Source: Tanypteryx hageni | Taxonomy: Eukaryota; Arthropoda; Insecta; Odonata; Petaluridae | Assembly (NCBI GenBank): GCA_028673005.1 | Contig: CM054114.1 | Span: 23,708,869-23,772,868, forward strand | DNA: 64,000 nucleotides | Reading direction: 5' to 3' | Shown here: piece by piece, positions 9,150 through 21,455 of the stretch | Layout of the letters: each line of letters starts with the position of its first letter | Position numbering within the stretch: the stretch's first letter is position 1 | Translations under genes and position numbers: made by a program | The notes under the pieces: generated by a model | Seen by the model: the letters and a program-made list of their open reading frames with translations, nothing else | Told to the model about the DNA's origin: nothing | Database searches by the model: none

Positions 9150-10589
9150 CAGTAAACTCTTGTTAACACAAACTCCAAGGGAGAATCAAATCATGTGTTC
9201 GGTTTAACCGAGTTCGTGATAACCGAATTATATATGAAAAACTGAAAAAATATTACAAATTTCTGCTTAAATATATGTACCTACCTATAACCTGTTCATG
9301 TTAAATACATTATTGTTAATAACACCACAAATGCACAATTTTGAGTAATATTCAAATTAACGTAACGTTAAATTTGATGTAAATGATAGATCTCAATTAT
9401 CTGCAAATTTATAATGTTCACCTTGAAGTTAAATGATGTAAATACATATGTCTTAACTTACTTTTACTAAATCTAAATCACGTAGGTTTTTTATTTTCGT
9501 TGTTGTCCCTGCAGATACAACATGGTCGATTATATCATATTTATTTTTACAATTGTGGATAGTGTCAATTTCTGATTTTTATATTTTTCTATAATTCTTT
9601 TTTTTTTAATACCCCATTCTGATACCTGTAGAATTTTCATTTTTGTTGCCAATGTAATTGAAATTTGGCTTGTTTTGCAACTTGTGCCATTCATTTATAT
9701 GGTTGAATGTTTACACACGAAACTATTGTCTAACAGGGGAAGATGGTGAGATGTGGATGTTTACTTCTTTCACAATCAAGAAGCAATACTATTGGTCGAG
9801 CCATAGTCGCCTTGCTAAATTTATAATTTTTTGTGGGAAGAAACAGAGGACAATGTTGGAATATCCAGGTCTGTGATTTTCTTTGGCAAGGCGAAGGTCA
9901 AATACAAAATATAAATTTTGTTTGATGACACCCAATAGCTTACCCGAATTTTTGAATTCCACTTCTTGGAGTGAGAGAAAAACACTTCTGTCTCTGCACA
10001 GCCATGTTCTCGCAGGCATGGTAAATGGTGCAGAAGCGCAGTAAGCTCCCAGCACCTGTGAATTTGAGTGTTTAGCAGTTGTGCATCCTCATCAGAATTG
10101 CTATCGTATCAAGGCATACCGTTGTTGATTGTGAATGATGATATCAGGCAAAATAATTTTGGTGATCTGTTCAAATAAAAAAATTACCTCAAGGAATGCA
10201 AATACCTATGTTAATACAATGAAAGCATCTGCGTTTGTAATATCCTTCTGATGATGAAAAACGACTGAAGACAGTTAGAGCCAGGAATGAAGAAAATTGT
10301 GGAATCATCGATCATAGCATTCCAAGGCATCCTCATATTGAACTTATCTCACAAACAACCTCTCCACATGCCAGAAATAAAGTATTATGGCTGTAAAATA
10401 GTTTTGACTAAACACAAGTGTTCGTGTTAACTAATTACTTGAGTTCTTGGTTCCCAAATTTTGTTCAAAGTTCGTCTTAAGCGAATTTTGTTTTAATCAA
10501 CCAACTCGCATACATTAATCCATACATTCAGTGCCGGGGAAAATATTTGTTCATGTAAACCATGTGTTTGTGTTAACGAGGCTTTACTG
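9150..10589. mobile_element. Non-autonomous Tigger-like element
   Basis: Inverted ends: left CAGTAAACTCTTGTTAACAC from 9150 and, on the minus strand, CAGTAAAGCCTCGTTAACAC ending at 10589. Sub-terminal blocks (GTTCGTGATAACCGAATT on the left, AGTTCGTCTTAAGCGAATTT on the right) repeat the same theme. On the minus strand near 10055-10110 a short frame reads like the acidic tail of Tigger proteins (SDEDAQLLN). No transposase domain remains. It lies in the interval between the Ir93a-like exons. Confidence 0.65.
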
Positions 10590-10744
10590 TGCCTATACAA
10601 ATATGCATGGCTGAAAGAAAATGATGAGGTAAGTCAGACCAGATGAAATCACTGTGCAGGCTGAATATGACCCACAGACCATACTTAGGTGATGTCTGCA
10701 CAACATGAGGTTATAATACATAATGTTGTTTTTATTTTTAATAC

Positions 10745-11345
10745 AGTAGATCATCGAGTATCCGGCGCAATGGGGGGATGGGGTCACCAGATTCTCAAAA
10801 ATGCTGGATAATCATATCAAAATTTTTATACAGCTTATTTTTGAACATTCTTTTACAACATTGTATTCAACACTTCAGAGTGATTGCATGGGTATCAGGT
10901 GATATAAAGTACACAATGTAGTGGTGATATAGAATACATTTCTGCCATATTACCGAAGAAGTGGTAAGCAAGAAAAAGGCCATTAAAATCATTCACAAAT
11001 TGCATACGTATAAGTGAGAGAAATACTCCCATGGGATGGAAGAAGCGATATGTATAAAAGAGAATTATGTACAATTCAGTATGTGTGGGTATGATTTGGC
11101 ATAGTGTTTCGCGGGGATTACAAAAAATATGGATAAACCAGTATTAGGTATAACTGGGTTACATATAACCCAGATCCTACTGTACTAATTGCAGTTGTTC
11201 CAAAATGTCTTGGCACCAGACGGTGCGGTATCGCCGGACTGATACTGCCATTGATGTGATTCTCTGGTGAATGCCGAATTACTAGCAACTTTCACCAGAT
11301 TGGCCAGGACTGCTGGATAATGTTGGAAGTCGGATAATTGATGAT
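10745..11345. mobile_element. Short pogo-like element or solo ends
   Basis: Left end CAGTAGATCATCGAGTATCC (10745) and right complementary-strand ATCATCAATTATCCGAC resemble pogo/Tigger termini. Interior copies of TGCTGGATAATCAT / TGCTGGATAATGTT support an imperfect inverted arrangement. The right boundary is approximate and no coding region is present. Confidence 0.45.
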
Positions 11346-11656
11346 ATTACATATTTTTGGCAATTACTTTTTGTAGACATGTTCAAATGAATATATATAT
11401 CAATTTTTATAAAATAGTGCATACATGTAATTTGTAATGCTTAATTTCTTAACTTTCTGAGAAATTAATTTCTTTCCCCAAAAACCCAATTTTATCATAG
11501 TTTGAGAATATATTACTTATATTTAACTTCTCTTGCTCTCAAGCATGCTAATTGATTAGATTTTGAGACATTTATTAGGGCTAATTTAAAATTTGCTAAT
11601 GCAAAATGAATCTCTTCCAACTCTAAACCAAAGCAATATCCCATTTTTATTGGCAG

Positions 11657-11998
11657 GCTCACATCACTTGTTGAAGCTGGAATAGTACGTCATCTCATAC
11701 AATCGGATCTCCCTCAGTCAGAGATCTGTACGTTGGACCTAAGAAACAAAGATAGGCAATTGTGTAGTCTGACCTAATTACAACATACCAAGCAGTGGGG
11801 ATTAGCCTTCTGGTGGCAGCTGTGGCCTTCTTTGCAGAGAAGACGATAAACTTGTGGATCAAGTGGAAATGCAGTAAATCAAAGAAGAAATTATTTAAAA
11901 GAAAAATGAAGCCTCCAATTGTTAATACTTTGTCTGTGTATCCCTGGTTTACAGGGAAGCGTACTAGGAAAGATAATAATGAAAATTATAGACACTGA
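11657..11998 (+). pseudogene. Ir93a: Ir93a-like ionotropic receptor, C-terminal exon with TM3, frameshifted
   Basis: The acceptor TTTTTATTGGCAG ends at 11656. Frame 1 encodes RLTSLVEAGIVRHLIQSDLP followed by QSEICTLDLRNKDRQLCSL, then a TAA (11775-11777). One frame over, from 11771, it continues DLITTYQAVGISLLVAAVAF and FAEKTINLW to a stop at 11998. This is the end of an insect IR ligand-binding lobe (ICPLDL..KDRQL..DL..TY in IR93a) and the last transmembrane helix, followed by a lysine-rich cytoplasmic tail. A single indel at the D of NDL splits it. Same strand and order as the exon at 7388, so probably one locus; intervening exons are missing or unrecognised. Confidence 0.6.
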
Positions 11999-12906
11999 AG
12001 AGATAGACAGGCTGAATGAGAAAATAAGAGCATAGAAAGTGATGATCTGACATGTGAGAAATTGGGTGGTAAATTGAATACATGCAATGGACGGGAATAT
12101 ATATAAAAGTTGGAATTGAGGAATGGAGCACAACAGCCATGCTAACACCAATCAGAGCTCCATCGGCAGTCGTGTTTGATAAAGTTTACAAGGAATAAAA
12201 TTTATTTGCCTTTAGGTAAAATGAGGGAAATAGACATCAAGAAGTAATAGAACAGCTTTTGTAAAAGAATGTGTAATTTTTGAACTTTTGATGAAGTCAT
12301 GATTTGAAAAAAAAAATACTTTTCTAGGCTACTGAAAGAGAAACATCTTATTTTTAGTTAACAGGTAATAATTATCCAATATGTGTTATTATCCTTCATT
12401 CTAAAATAGCTATTTATGCAAAAAATTCAAACATCTTGTTGATGACTTTTACATATATCTTGTTATTTTAATGGCTTGGGAAAGAGGAACATTCAATAGC
12501 CATCAAAAGTGTGGGAAAATTCAATGCCTATTTAGGTATCAAACATTATGGTAGATTGCAAATTGTTTGACGACTCTTGAAGATTGTAGAATGCCTTGTA
12601 TTTGCAACTTTTATGGAATAAATGAAATGAAATAAAGAACATTTGGTATTTGCTTAATTGTTATAATGGGTGTAAAGGAGTAAGGATTAATCTATGTGGG
12701 CAGATGTTATTTCAGATGCACCTTTCACCATTAACATTAAAAGATTTATTGTAACATAAATCGATACACCTACTTACATTTGTTTGGTAACCAAGATGTT
12801 TATTGATGGAATAATATGATCCGAAGATCCTATGCAGACAGGCATAAGCTGTAAAGGTGGCCCAACCAAGGAAACATCCACATTCAGAAACGAGAGAAAT
12901 TGTTCT
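11999..12906. other. No recognised feature
   Basis: AT-rich DNA downstream of the Ir93a-like stop; may include its 3' untranslated region. Nothing else seen. Confidence 0.35.
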
Positions 12907-12977
12907 GCTACGATAGTTCAGAGGTAGAATATCCGCCCGGCAAGTGGAAGACCCGGGTTTGATTCCCGGTCATAGCA
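12907..12977 (+). tRNA. tRNA-Gly-like pseudogene
   Basis: A 71-nt cloverleaf can be drawn: acceptor GCTACGA/TCATAGC with one C-A mismatch, D-arm GTTC-AGAGGTA-GAAT, anticodon stem TCCGC/GTGGA, four-base variable loop and T-arm CCGGG-TTTGATT-CCCGG. A and B boxes are good, and a T6 pol III terminator follows 3 nt later. The body looks like tRNA-Gly, but the anticodon loop CCGGCAA gives GGC instead of GCC and C instead of U at position 33. Hence pseudogene or SINE-type derivative. Flanks AACGAGAGAAA (left) and TTTTTCTCGTT (right) extend the pairing outward. Confidence 0.6.
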
Positions 12978-15292
12978 GACTTTTTTCTCGTTCAAAATTA
13001 TTCCCAAGATGTTTATTGTTTACATTTTGCCTAATAGTATTGACATAATCCACATAATTTTATTGCTGCTGTAAAGGCTTTGGTGCATCTATCCATGTGA
13101 ATATTAAGTAAGAAGTTAATGCGTAATTATATTAATGATAAAACTTTACAATACAATAGATAAAATAGTAAATGTTAATGTAAACATCGCTTGCATAATT
13201 AAGGAAAGGGGAACGTTTGGTAAACTTGGGGTACCCAACACTGAAAGTAAGTAAATTTCAGAATTTATTATATTAGTTTTATTGTAATATGACATCAAAA
13301 GTGATATCAATAAAAATCGTTTGCTACTTAAAAGAAAACCCCTCCCTGAGCAAAGCGGGATGTTTCAGCTAGTTTATTATAACTTTGACTAACCACAATT
13401 ACACAAATTCACTATCAAATCCAGTTGTTTACAGCACTGGTACATGCACTGGCATTTACTGCGACTAACTGACGGAATCAGCCCAAATATTGCATTGTGT
13501 GTGTAAACATGAAGGCAGCTTGAAACATGGTGAACTGAATGGGTGACAGGGATGGCACTTGGGGTAGGCAACATGCCCGACCGCACAGGATATCAATGGA
13601 ACAGAAAGTTGATAACAATGGAACATGACTCTTCTCGGAACTGAAATAAAAATCATTCTTTCCTCATGTATAATAGTTCATAAGTATTTCTGACTTTTGA
13701 ATCTCTGTTTTACTTCTCCCCAAATTTTGAGACCCTGGGCCAAGGCCCATATTGTCTTCCCCTCAAGACGCTATGATCAGACCTTCACTTAATCTTGATA
13801 TAGACGAGCAGAAACCTCAGCATCTCCTCCAGCAATTTTCAACTTTATCTTTGCCTATAAGATGCTTAGTCTCTACAATAATTGTATTTAAACCTATTCA
13901 TTTTGTGGAACTACCTTTTTCTTTCATATGAAAAATAGTCTCTTTGTAACTTATTTCACTCAAGCAATCTTGTCTTAACCAAACTTCCCATTAGACTAAA
14001 ATATCGGTTTTTATCTCTAACATAATATTTTATAATTTTGCTGCACTAAGCATTGTCCTATTATTCTAAATTATAATCTGAGGTTGATTATTCTTTAATT
14101 CCTGATTGAGCAATTTAAGCATTTCCTGGGACAATGACCAAGATGCCGTAAAATATTCAACATCGTTGGATACAGTAATCATCCAATAGGCATTGTTAGT
14201 TTATGCATCATGACTCATCCCTATTAATATTAAAAATAGTAACAATTTAATTCAAGGATTTATTGAACATATTAGCATAGTGATTTCGACAGTTAATCCA
14301 GATCTTTGCTTTACACAAGTCAAATAGTTCAACTTAGCACAGTATGACTGTGTGGAGCAGAATATTCACGATTGAAAGGAATTTATTTCTCAGAGAGCTT
14401 TAGAGTCTGATTCGACTCTTATTTCTGGATATTATTATAGTTGAAATAGGACAACATTTAGGTATGATACAGATAGGAGTAAGGTATTTTTAATTAATGC
14501 ATTACTGGTTTTTAGTCCTTTATATTTCATTCAGGGAACAGAATCAACTTGATATTCTGTGAAAAGTTGACTCATATCACTTCTACTTTTTCTATTTAAA
14601 ATATTAAACAATATCAAGATGCAAATCTAACAATTGTATCATTGCAAAAAAATTTAGGTTATCCACTGGGTATTCCTCAAGCAAATCAATAGTAATTAAG
14701 GATAAAAATAAAGAATTTGGATAAACTACTGTTAGAAACAATGGAAAAGTTTGGCGTGCTTAATGTAGCCATTCATTGAATGTGATTTGTTTTACATATA
14801 ACTAGAAGAACCCATTCTTTGCCTTTTGTTTATAATTGACACCTTGAAAAGCTTCCTTAGGTAGGTATTAATGATCTTTTGTGACTCTGAAATCATAACT
14901 TTATCTTCTTTGACATCCATAATTTTGAAAAACATACTGAAAACACTTTTACAATATTTATTCAAGAATTGTTGATGGCCTTCCTACTAGGCGAAATTAT
15001 ACACAAATTTTTTTGGTTACTTACCCTTGAATGCCTTGTGTAAAACTGATGATGAGAAGAGCATTAGGCACATAAATAGATGCCAAAAACTTGTAGTGTT
15101 TGACCTTGGACCTTATAAATGGTCATTGTAAAACAAACCTTTACTGGATATTGACAATGTTTGAATTGAAAAGGGTTAGTCACAAGAAATTATGGGAATA
15201 TGTGGTATAAAAACACTGTCCTTTTGCACATCAGTGATACATTTCCATTTTTGTTTACAATGGCACTATAAATAGTATATCATAATTTCTTC
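12978..15292. other. No recognised gene
   Basis: AT-rich intergenic DNA. An AAGGGGAACGTTTGGTAAAC block near 13203 resembles the G-rich ends of the pogo-like elements at 36372 and 47065, but no partner end was found. No coding signal seen. Confidence 0.35.
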
Positions 15293-15535
15293 TTCTAGTG
15301 TTGTCTTATGACAGGTCTTACCAATTCAGACCGGACACACACACACACACAGCAGGGAGGAGGGAAACCCAATGCCGGCATTATCCTGCTGCTTTGAAAG
15401 AGCACCGAGGGAGTAAACTGCTTAATGTCCCTTCCGAAGGATGGGGGTGCTGATTTTTGCACGGTCTCCTCAAACCACGTAAGTCGGAGGGGTGAACTCA
15501 GAAAAAATCCCACTTTCACAGGATTGGATTTTCTG
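15293..15535 (-). mobile_element. tRNA-related SINE, copy 2 (5' truncated)
   Basis: On the minus strand the order of blocks matches the SINE at 914-1290: AATCCTGTGAAAGTGGGATT, GTGGTTTGAGGAGACCG, CATCCTTCGGAAGGGACATT, ATGCCGGCATTGGGTTTCCC and a (TG)n run. It ends with the hairpin CTGTC-ATAA-GACAA (15301-15314) and a (GAA)n tail. The tRNA-like head is missing. One stem pair is broken compared with copy 1, so this copy is older. Confidence 0.8.
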
Positions 15536-16854
15536 GGTGTTCCTACAGTGGTAGAATGTCTTTTCTTATTCAAATCTTTAAGCAAACAGACTTGAACTCA
15601 CTTTTTGTGCTGAAGAGGGGTTTTCTTCTAGAAAGTGATGCACTGTTAGTGGTCAACAACTGTAAGGGAGAAACCCTCAGAAAAATATTCATCAAGTTGG
15701 ATGAGAAGAATATATTTGTAGTAGGAAGGTTCACTGATTGAAGGAGCTTTGAGACATCTGTAATTTATGGCAGAAACTTAATGCACAAAAAATTAAGTAA
15801 TTGTAAAAGTAGATGTTGCTGTACACGATTGATCAATTAAAATGCTCATTAAATCAACTTTAAAGATGCTTCTAAGTAGAAAATCTCTGCTCAGAAACAT
15901 TAATGCCTATTACATTATTTTCAATAGGAAAAATATTATGCATTTTTGATTTACACAATGATTTTCAGGAATGCAACTCGTGCATAAATCAGGGGATACC
16001 TGTATTTGCATAGAAATATTAATACTCCCTGAATTTCTTAGTTTTTTATGGGGTTGTTAAGCATACAGTTTAGATAACATCTGAATTTCATCTTATAAAT
16101 ATCTGTGAATGATGAAAATGTCAGTTTTTTATATTTAAAAATCTATAAAAACCGATAAAATCTCTAAAAAAGGATAAAATCCATGGAAGCGGCAGCCCTG
16201 TGTATATATGCAGTGAAGCCTCTATAATCTGATCTAATCGGTGCAACTGTGTGTTTGGATTATCAAGGTGTTCAGATTGCTGGATTCTAAGTAAATGACT
16301 ATGTTTTTAAGAAAATAAACGGTGCAATATACATTGCACAAACATTCTCATATACCTATACATGTTTGTTCTCACTACATTCTTCCTCGAAATTAACTGT
16401 GTGTGCTTGGCGATTCACTGCCAATTATGTTAATAATGCATAGCAACAGGACCAAAGCGACTGACACCATCAACCTCTCACGTCTAATACATCTCACCAA
16501 GCACGCAACCAGGATTTTCTCTTAGGAGGGGTTCAGCCCTAAAATTTCATGAGTAGATTGCTAGTTGTTAGAAACTTCACACAATATAAATATGCGTAAT
16601 TCAAGAAGTATCTGTATAATGATTATAAATTGTAAGCTGAGAGAAATAGAAAATATAAAAAGTGAAAAGAGTATATTTCCTGTATATTTATAAGGCTAGT
16701 AAGAGATTTTTAAATAGAGGCTAAAGCCCGTCAGCCCCTCCCTCTTGGTGAACCCCTGCCTCTCACTGATGGAATTTTATATTTGGGAATCCCTGGGTGC
16801 CCTCTCCCTTCTGACGCATGCGCTGAGCATCTTGTACAGAAATAATGCCACTGG
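15536..16854. other. No recognised gene; one pogo-like end
   Basis: Near 16211 CAGTGAAGCCTCTATAATCT resembles a pogo/Tigger left end and is followed by a GGATTATCAAGG echo, but no right end was identified. A 62-codon frame at 15556-15741 has no recognisable similarity. Confidence 0.3.
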
Positions 16855-17775
16855 ATAATATATGGCAACTGTTTTTGGTCACATGGCTTAGTTAGTATTA
16901 TTGGTGACATCAGATGGATGGATTTTAATCGAAATCCTTGGAGCCATTTTTGAGTAAATCAAATTTTGTTTCAAAATATCCAAGAATAAAGTACCCTTAG
17001 TTGTTGCACAATATTGTTTAGCTTTTCAGAATGTCTTTTATGAATGATATTATCCATAAATATGAGATATCATTCGATTTAGTTTAACTGTAAGGCTGTA
17101 GTAAGAGTTGGAATGGATCGTGGCGGAGGCGTGACATCACAAGGCTTAGGTAAGGTAGCTTAGCATACATTGTAATGTCACTGGATGCCATATAGTGATT
17201 TCAAGAGACATGGTTTATGCAGTATTATTTGTGACATCAGGCTCTACATTTGGATTGATTTTAATCAAATTCTCTTGAGCCATTTTTGAGTAAATCAGAT
17301 TTTTCTAAAAATCACCAAGAATAAACTACCCTTTATTTTTGTGCAATATCATTTATGAAAAAAGAGTCTGCAAAAGATGATATACGAGGTGCTACCCAAA
17401 ATGCACCAGCGCACACGTCACTTGTTATTAGGCAGTTCCTGGCTTCCAAAAACATGACAGTCATCCCCCATCCTCCCTACTCTCCTGACCTCACCCCCCT
17501 GCGACTTTTTCCTGTTCCCCAAAATGAAACTCTGGCTGAAAGGGCGATGTTTGGACACAATTGAGGAGATCTGGGCAGAATCGTAAGAGGTGCTTAACAT
17601 GCTCACACTTGCGGACTTCCAAGGATGCTTCACATCATGGAAAAAAATTCTGGGGACAGTGGAAATTAGGACTTAGCGTAAGTAATTTTTTTTATGCACA
17701 AATTTCTGGAACTTTTGGGTAGCACCTCGTATTGCACAAATTCCAGATACCATTCGATTTTATGTGCATGTTTGG
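16855..17775. repeat. Diverged ~320 bp tandem duplication interrupted by a mariner
   Basis: Unit 1 (about 16850-17080) and unit 2 (about 17175-17370, resuming at 17732-17775) share AGCCATTTTTGAGTAAATCA, CCAAGAATAAA.TACCCTT, GCACAATAT and the closing CATTCGATTTTA/AGT. The mariner at 17385-17729 splits unit 2. Confidence 0.65.
17385..17729 (+). mobile_element. 345-bp mariner deletion derivative
   Basis: Perfect inverted ends: CGAGGTGCTACCCAAAA at 17385-17401 and its complement ending at 17729, both flanked by TA. The left end is fused directly to the C-terminal catalytic third of a mariner transposase. This reads NAPAHTSLVIRQFLASKNMT and then HPPYSPDLTP, where SPDL.P.D holds the last catalytic Asp. 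Downstream, frameshifted pieces read IEEIWAES and FQGCF. The first two thirds of the gene, including the first Asp, are gone. Perfect ends and intact TA pairs suggest a fairly recent, trans-mobilised insertion. Confidence 0.85.
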
Positions 17776-18180
17776 GCCTTAGTACTGCAAACAGACAGAC
17801 GGCATGGCGAAAACCACTTTTATGGACTCGGGGACACCTAAAATGTGCAAAATCTCTAAGTCAAACTTTTTTCAAGATTTCAATACTTTTCTAAATACTA
17901 CATATATGAGAAAGTAAAAATATTTATTATAATGTATAGTAGGTATATATAGTATAGTATCTTGCAATGCCCCACTTAATTGATACTGTAATCATTGGGA
18001 GCAAACAGTCGTCATGAAAGGAGGAATCTAATAATGGGATCATTAAAGGAAGACCAGACTTGAAAGATAATAATTAGATAGAATTTAATGATCGCTACTA
18101 GAATGACTAATTATTTGTAGCTTAAATGGATTTAAATGTAACCTATTTTCTTGACCCTCCCTAAGGACTGCATAACCTTA
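17776..18180. other. No recognised feature
   Basis: AT-rich DNA upstream of the RTE LINE; no coding signal. Confidence 0.35.
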
Positions 18181-18486
18181 CAGAGGTGGGAGGGTTTGTG
18201 TACTCTTACGAACCAAAGAGCTATGCCGGCGGGAGATAATTCTCCTGGTAGGACCATCCAAGCCGGAAAGGTCTGAGGGGAAGAGTTAGACTAAGAAGCA
18301 GTCTTGGGGGTTTTACATCCCCCTGTGCAAGGGCAGCAGCTTGCACAGTATCTCTGTAGGTGGTGATCATGTGGATCTGAACAGCTACAGATGGGTAATC
18401 ACTCTGTGAAACTGCGATGAGGAAAGCAAGGGGAAACTACCTCATTATATTTCCCATGATAGGCTGAAAAGCTGAAAAATACCTCT

Positions 18487-21453
18487 ATGGATCTTTCTGG
18501 GGTAAAATATTCCGGAGGTAAAATAGTCCCCCAATCGGATCTCCGGGTGGGGACTACCCTAGGGGATGCACAGAGGAAATTTAACATTAATAGGAAAGCA
18601 AGTGGTGAGAAATTAAGAATAGGCACATGGAATGTTAGGACTATGAATTCAGGGGGTAAACTAGAGAACATAAAAAGGGAAATGAGAAGGAATAATTTAG
18701 GTATAGTAGGTCTTAGTGAAGTTCGGTGGGAAGGAGAAGGCGAGATAAATTCAGACGAATTTAAGATTATTTACTCGGGAGGGGAGAAAAAGGAAAGGGG
18801 AGTGGGGATTATAATGAGAAAAGAGATAGCTGAAAGAATTGGCAAGGTAGTGACAGTTAATGATAGATTAATAGCCGTAAAACTTCAGATGGAGCCAGTG
18901 GAAATGCTTATAATTCAAGTGTATATGCCAACGACTAATGCTAGCGACGACGAAGTAGATGAAATCTATGAACAGATTATGGAGATATTGGAGGAGGAGG
19001 GAAAAGGAAGGATCACCACCATAGTAATGGGAGATTGGAACAGTGTAGTCGGAGAGGGACAGGAAGATAACATAGTGGGAAAATATGGACTAGGGAAGAG
19101 AAATGAAAGAGGGAATAAACTTGTGGAATTCTGCCATAGAAATAGATTAATTGTAACTAATACATGGTTTAAGCATCACCAGCGGAGACTTTACAGATGG
19201 AGAAGCCCAGGAGACCAGAGACGATACCAGATAGATTACATACTAGTCAATGAAAGATTTAGAAATAGCATTAAAAATGTGAAAACACTACCAGGGGCAG
19301 ATATCGATTCTGACCACAACCTTTTGGTGGCAAATATACAATGTAGACTGAAGAGCGTTAAGAGAAACATAAGAGTTAACAAGAAATGGAACTTAGAGGA
19401 ACTCCTTAAAAACAAGGAGGCTATTATGACTGAGCTTGAGGAAAGGTTGGGGGAGAGAGCTGAAGAAAATAGGAAGAATGTAGATGAGGAGTGGAGATAC
19501 ATCCATAGCAACATTAAAGATGTAATGGAAAAGAAGGTAGGAAAGATAACGGGTGAAAGAAACAAAAAACCCTGGATCACAGCAGCCATGCTGCAAAAAA
19601 TGGAAGAGCGGAGAAAGTGGAAGAACATAAACACTGAAGAAGGCCAAAGAAAGTACAAGGAGTTAAATAATGCTTTGAGAAGGGAAACAGATAAAGCCAG
19701 AGAACAGTGGATAAATGAGAAATGCGAGGAGATTGTCGAATGTGAAAGAATTTGTAGAACAGACCTCATGTATAGCAAAGCAAGGGAACTATTCAAGAAA
19801 AAAGGAAGAAAGATAGGACGTAAAGGAATCATGAACAAAAGTGGTAAAATAGTATCGGAGCCAGACAATGTAAAGAATGTCTGGAAAGAATACATTGAGG
19901 TTCTGTATGACAAAGAAGGAAAGCCAAGAAATATTGAATTAAATGAAGAAGAGGATGTGGAAGAAGATCAGTTAGGACCAAGTATTCTCGAGTCTGAAGT
20001 TAAAAGAGCAATTGATGACATGAAAAGAAGAAAGGCTGTTGGGAGTGATGATATACCCGTGGACGTTCTTAAGGTTTTGGGGTCTAAAGCAGTTAAGCAA
20101 CTCACAAAATTTTTTAACCAAGTATATGATACTGGCGTATGGCCTGAAGATTTTTTAGATGTTGTGATGGTACCACTGGAGAAAAAGAACAATGCAAAAT
20201 GTTGTAAGGATTACAGAACTATTAGTTTAATTTCTCATACGGCTAAAGTTCTAACCAGAATAATAACCAAAAGAATTGAATGCAAAATAGAAAAGGAGCT
20301 GCAAGATAATCAGTTTGGTTTTAGAAGATGAAGGGGGACTAGAGATGCTATAGGATGTATGAGGATGATGATAGAAAGAGCGCTAGAAGTCAATAAAGAT
20401 ATGTATTTTTGTTTTGTAGATTGGGAAAAAGCTTTTGACCGAGTGAAATGGGATAAGATGCTGGGTATTTTAAACAAAATAGGAATAGATTGGAAAGATA
20501 AAAGACTGCTTAAAAACCTATACTTTGATCAAAAGATTAGAGTCAGGGTTGAAGGAGAAGAAACAGAAAGTACTTCAATAGGGAGGGGAGTGAGGCAGGG
20601 CTGTCCTATTTCACCAGCGATATTTAATATTTATGCAGAAACAATAACAGAAGAAGCGTTGATGGAAGAGAAAGGATTTAAGATAGGAGGTGAAAGTATT
20701 ACCACCATTAAATACGCAGATGATCAGGGCTTAATAGCAGAAGGCGAGAAAGAGCTTCAGAGGATGACAGACAGACTAGTTGAGGTTGGCCAACAATATG
20801 GAATGAAGATCAATACAGAAAAAACGAAAGTCATGGTGGTTTCAAAGGAACATAAAGAATTAAATATAATGGTAAATGGCAAAAAATTGGAACAAGTAAG
20901 TAGTTTCAAATATCTCGGCAGTATTTTAGCACAGGATGGAAGTAGTACACAGGACATCAGAAGTAGGATTGCAATGGCAAAAGCAGCATTTAACGAGAAG
21001 AAGGAGCTTCTCACAAGCAAGAAAATAAACCTAGAAACAAGGAAGAAATTAGCAAAATGCTACATATGGAGCATAGCTCTTTATGGTGCAGAGACGTGGA
21101 CGATAAGGAGAAAGGAGGAAAAATATTTAGAAAGTTTTGAGATGTGGGTATGGAGAAGAATGATGAAAGTGAAATGGACAGAGAGGAAGAGAAACGAAGA
21201 AGTATTAGAAATGGTGGGAGAAGATAGGATGCTAATAAAAACAATCAGGAAAAGAAAAGCAAATTGGATAGGGCACATATTGAGAAGACAGTGTTTACAA
21301 AGGACGATCTTAGAAGGAAAAATTAGTGGAAAAAGAGGAAGAGGGAGAAAAAGAATAGGAATATTAGATAATATAAAGCAGGGATATACTACTTATAGAG
21401 GTATAAAAGAAGCTTCTAGGGAGAGAGAGAAATGGAGGCAGCGATTCAGTTAA
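18487..21453 (+). pseudogene. RTE LINE endonuclease-reverse transcriptase ORF with one premature stop
   Basis: The frame is 989 codons including the terminal stop and is interrupted once, by TGA at 20329-20331. The surrounding block reads FGFRR-stop-RGTRDA, where relatives have a Gly codon. Domains in order: endonuclease (RIGTWNVRTM near residue 40, MGDWNSVVGEG near 180, RRYQIDYILVNERF and SDHNLLVAN near 245-285); a basic linker; RT from about residue 500 (KDYRTISLISHTAKVLTRII, FVDWEKAFDRVKW, RQGCPISPAIFNIYAE, IKYADDQGLIAEGEKEL); and the C-terminal block with ALYGAETWTIRRKEE and ANWIGHILRR. The YADD catalytic pair is intact. No frameshift is seen. It copies RNA into DNA at a nicked target. 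Recently dead, or readthrough-competent if the stop is suppressed; the first is likelier. Confidence 0.9.
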
Positions 21454-21455
21454 AA

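Noticed and set aside
10240..15060. CTGATGA-like words that might mark hammerhead ribozymes
   Set aside because: No matching GAAA core and stems were found around them.
19236..19913. Long minus-strand frame of 225 codons rich in Leu/Phe/Ser
   Set aside because: Antisense shadow of the RTE ORF; hydrophobicity reflects reversed Lys/Glu codons.
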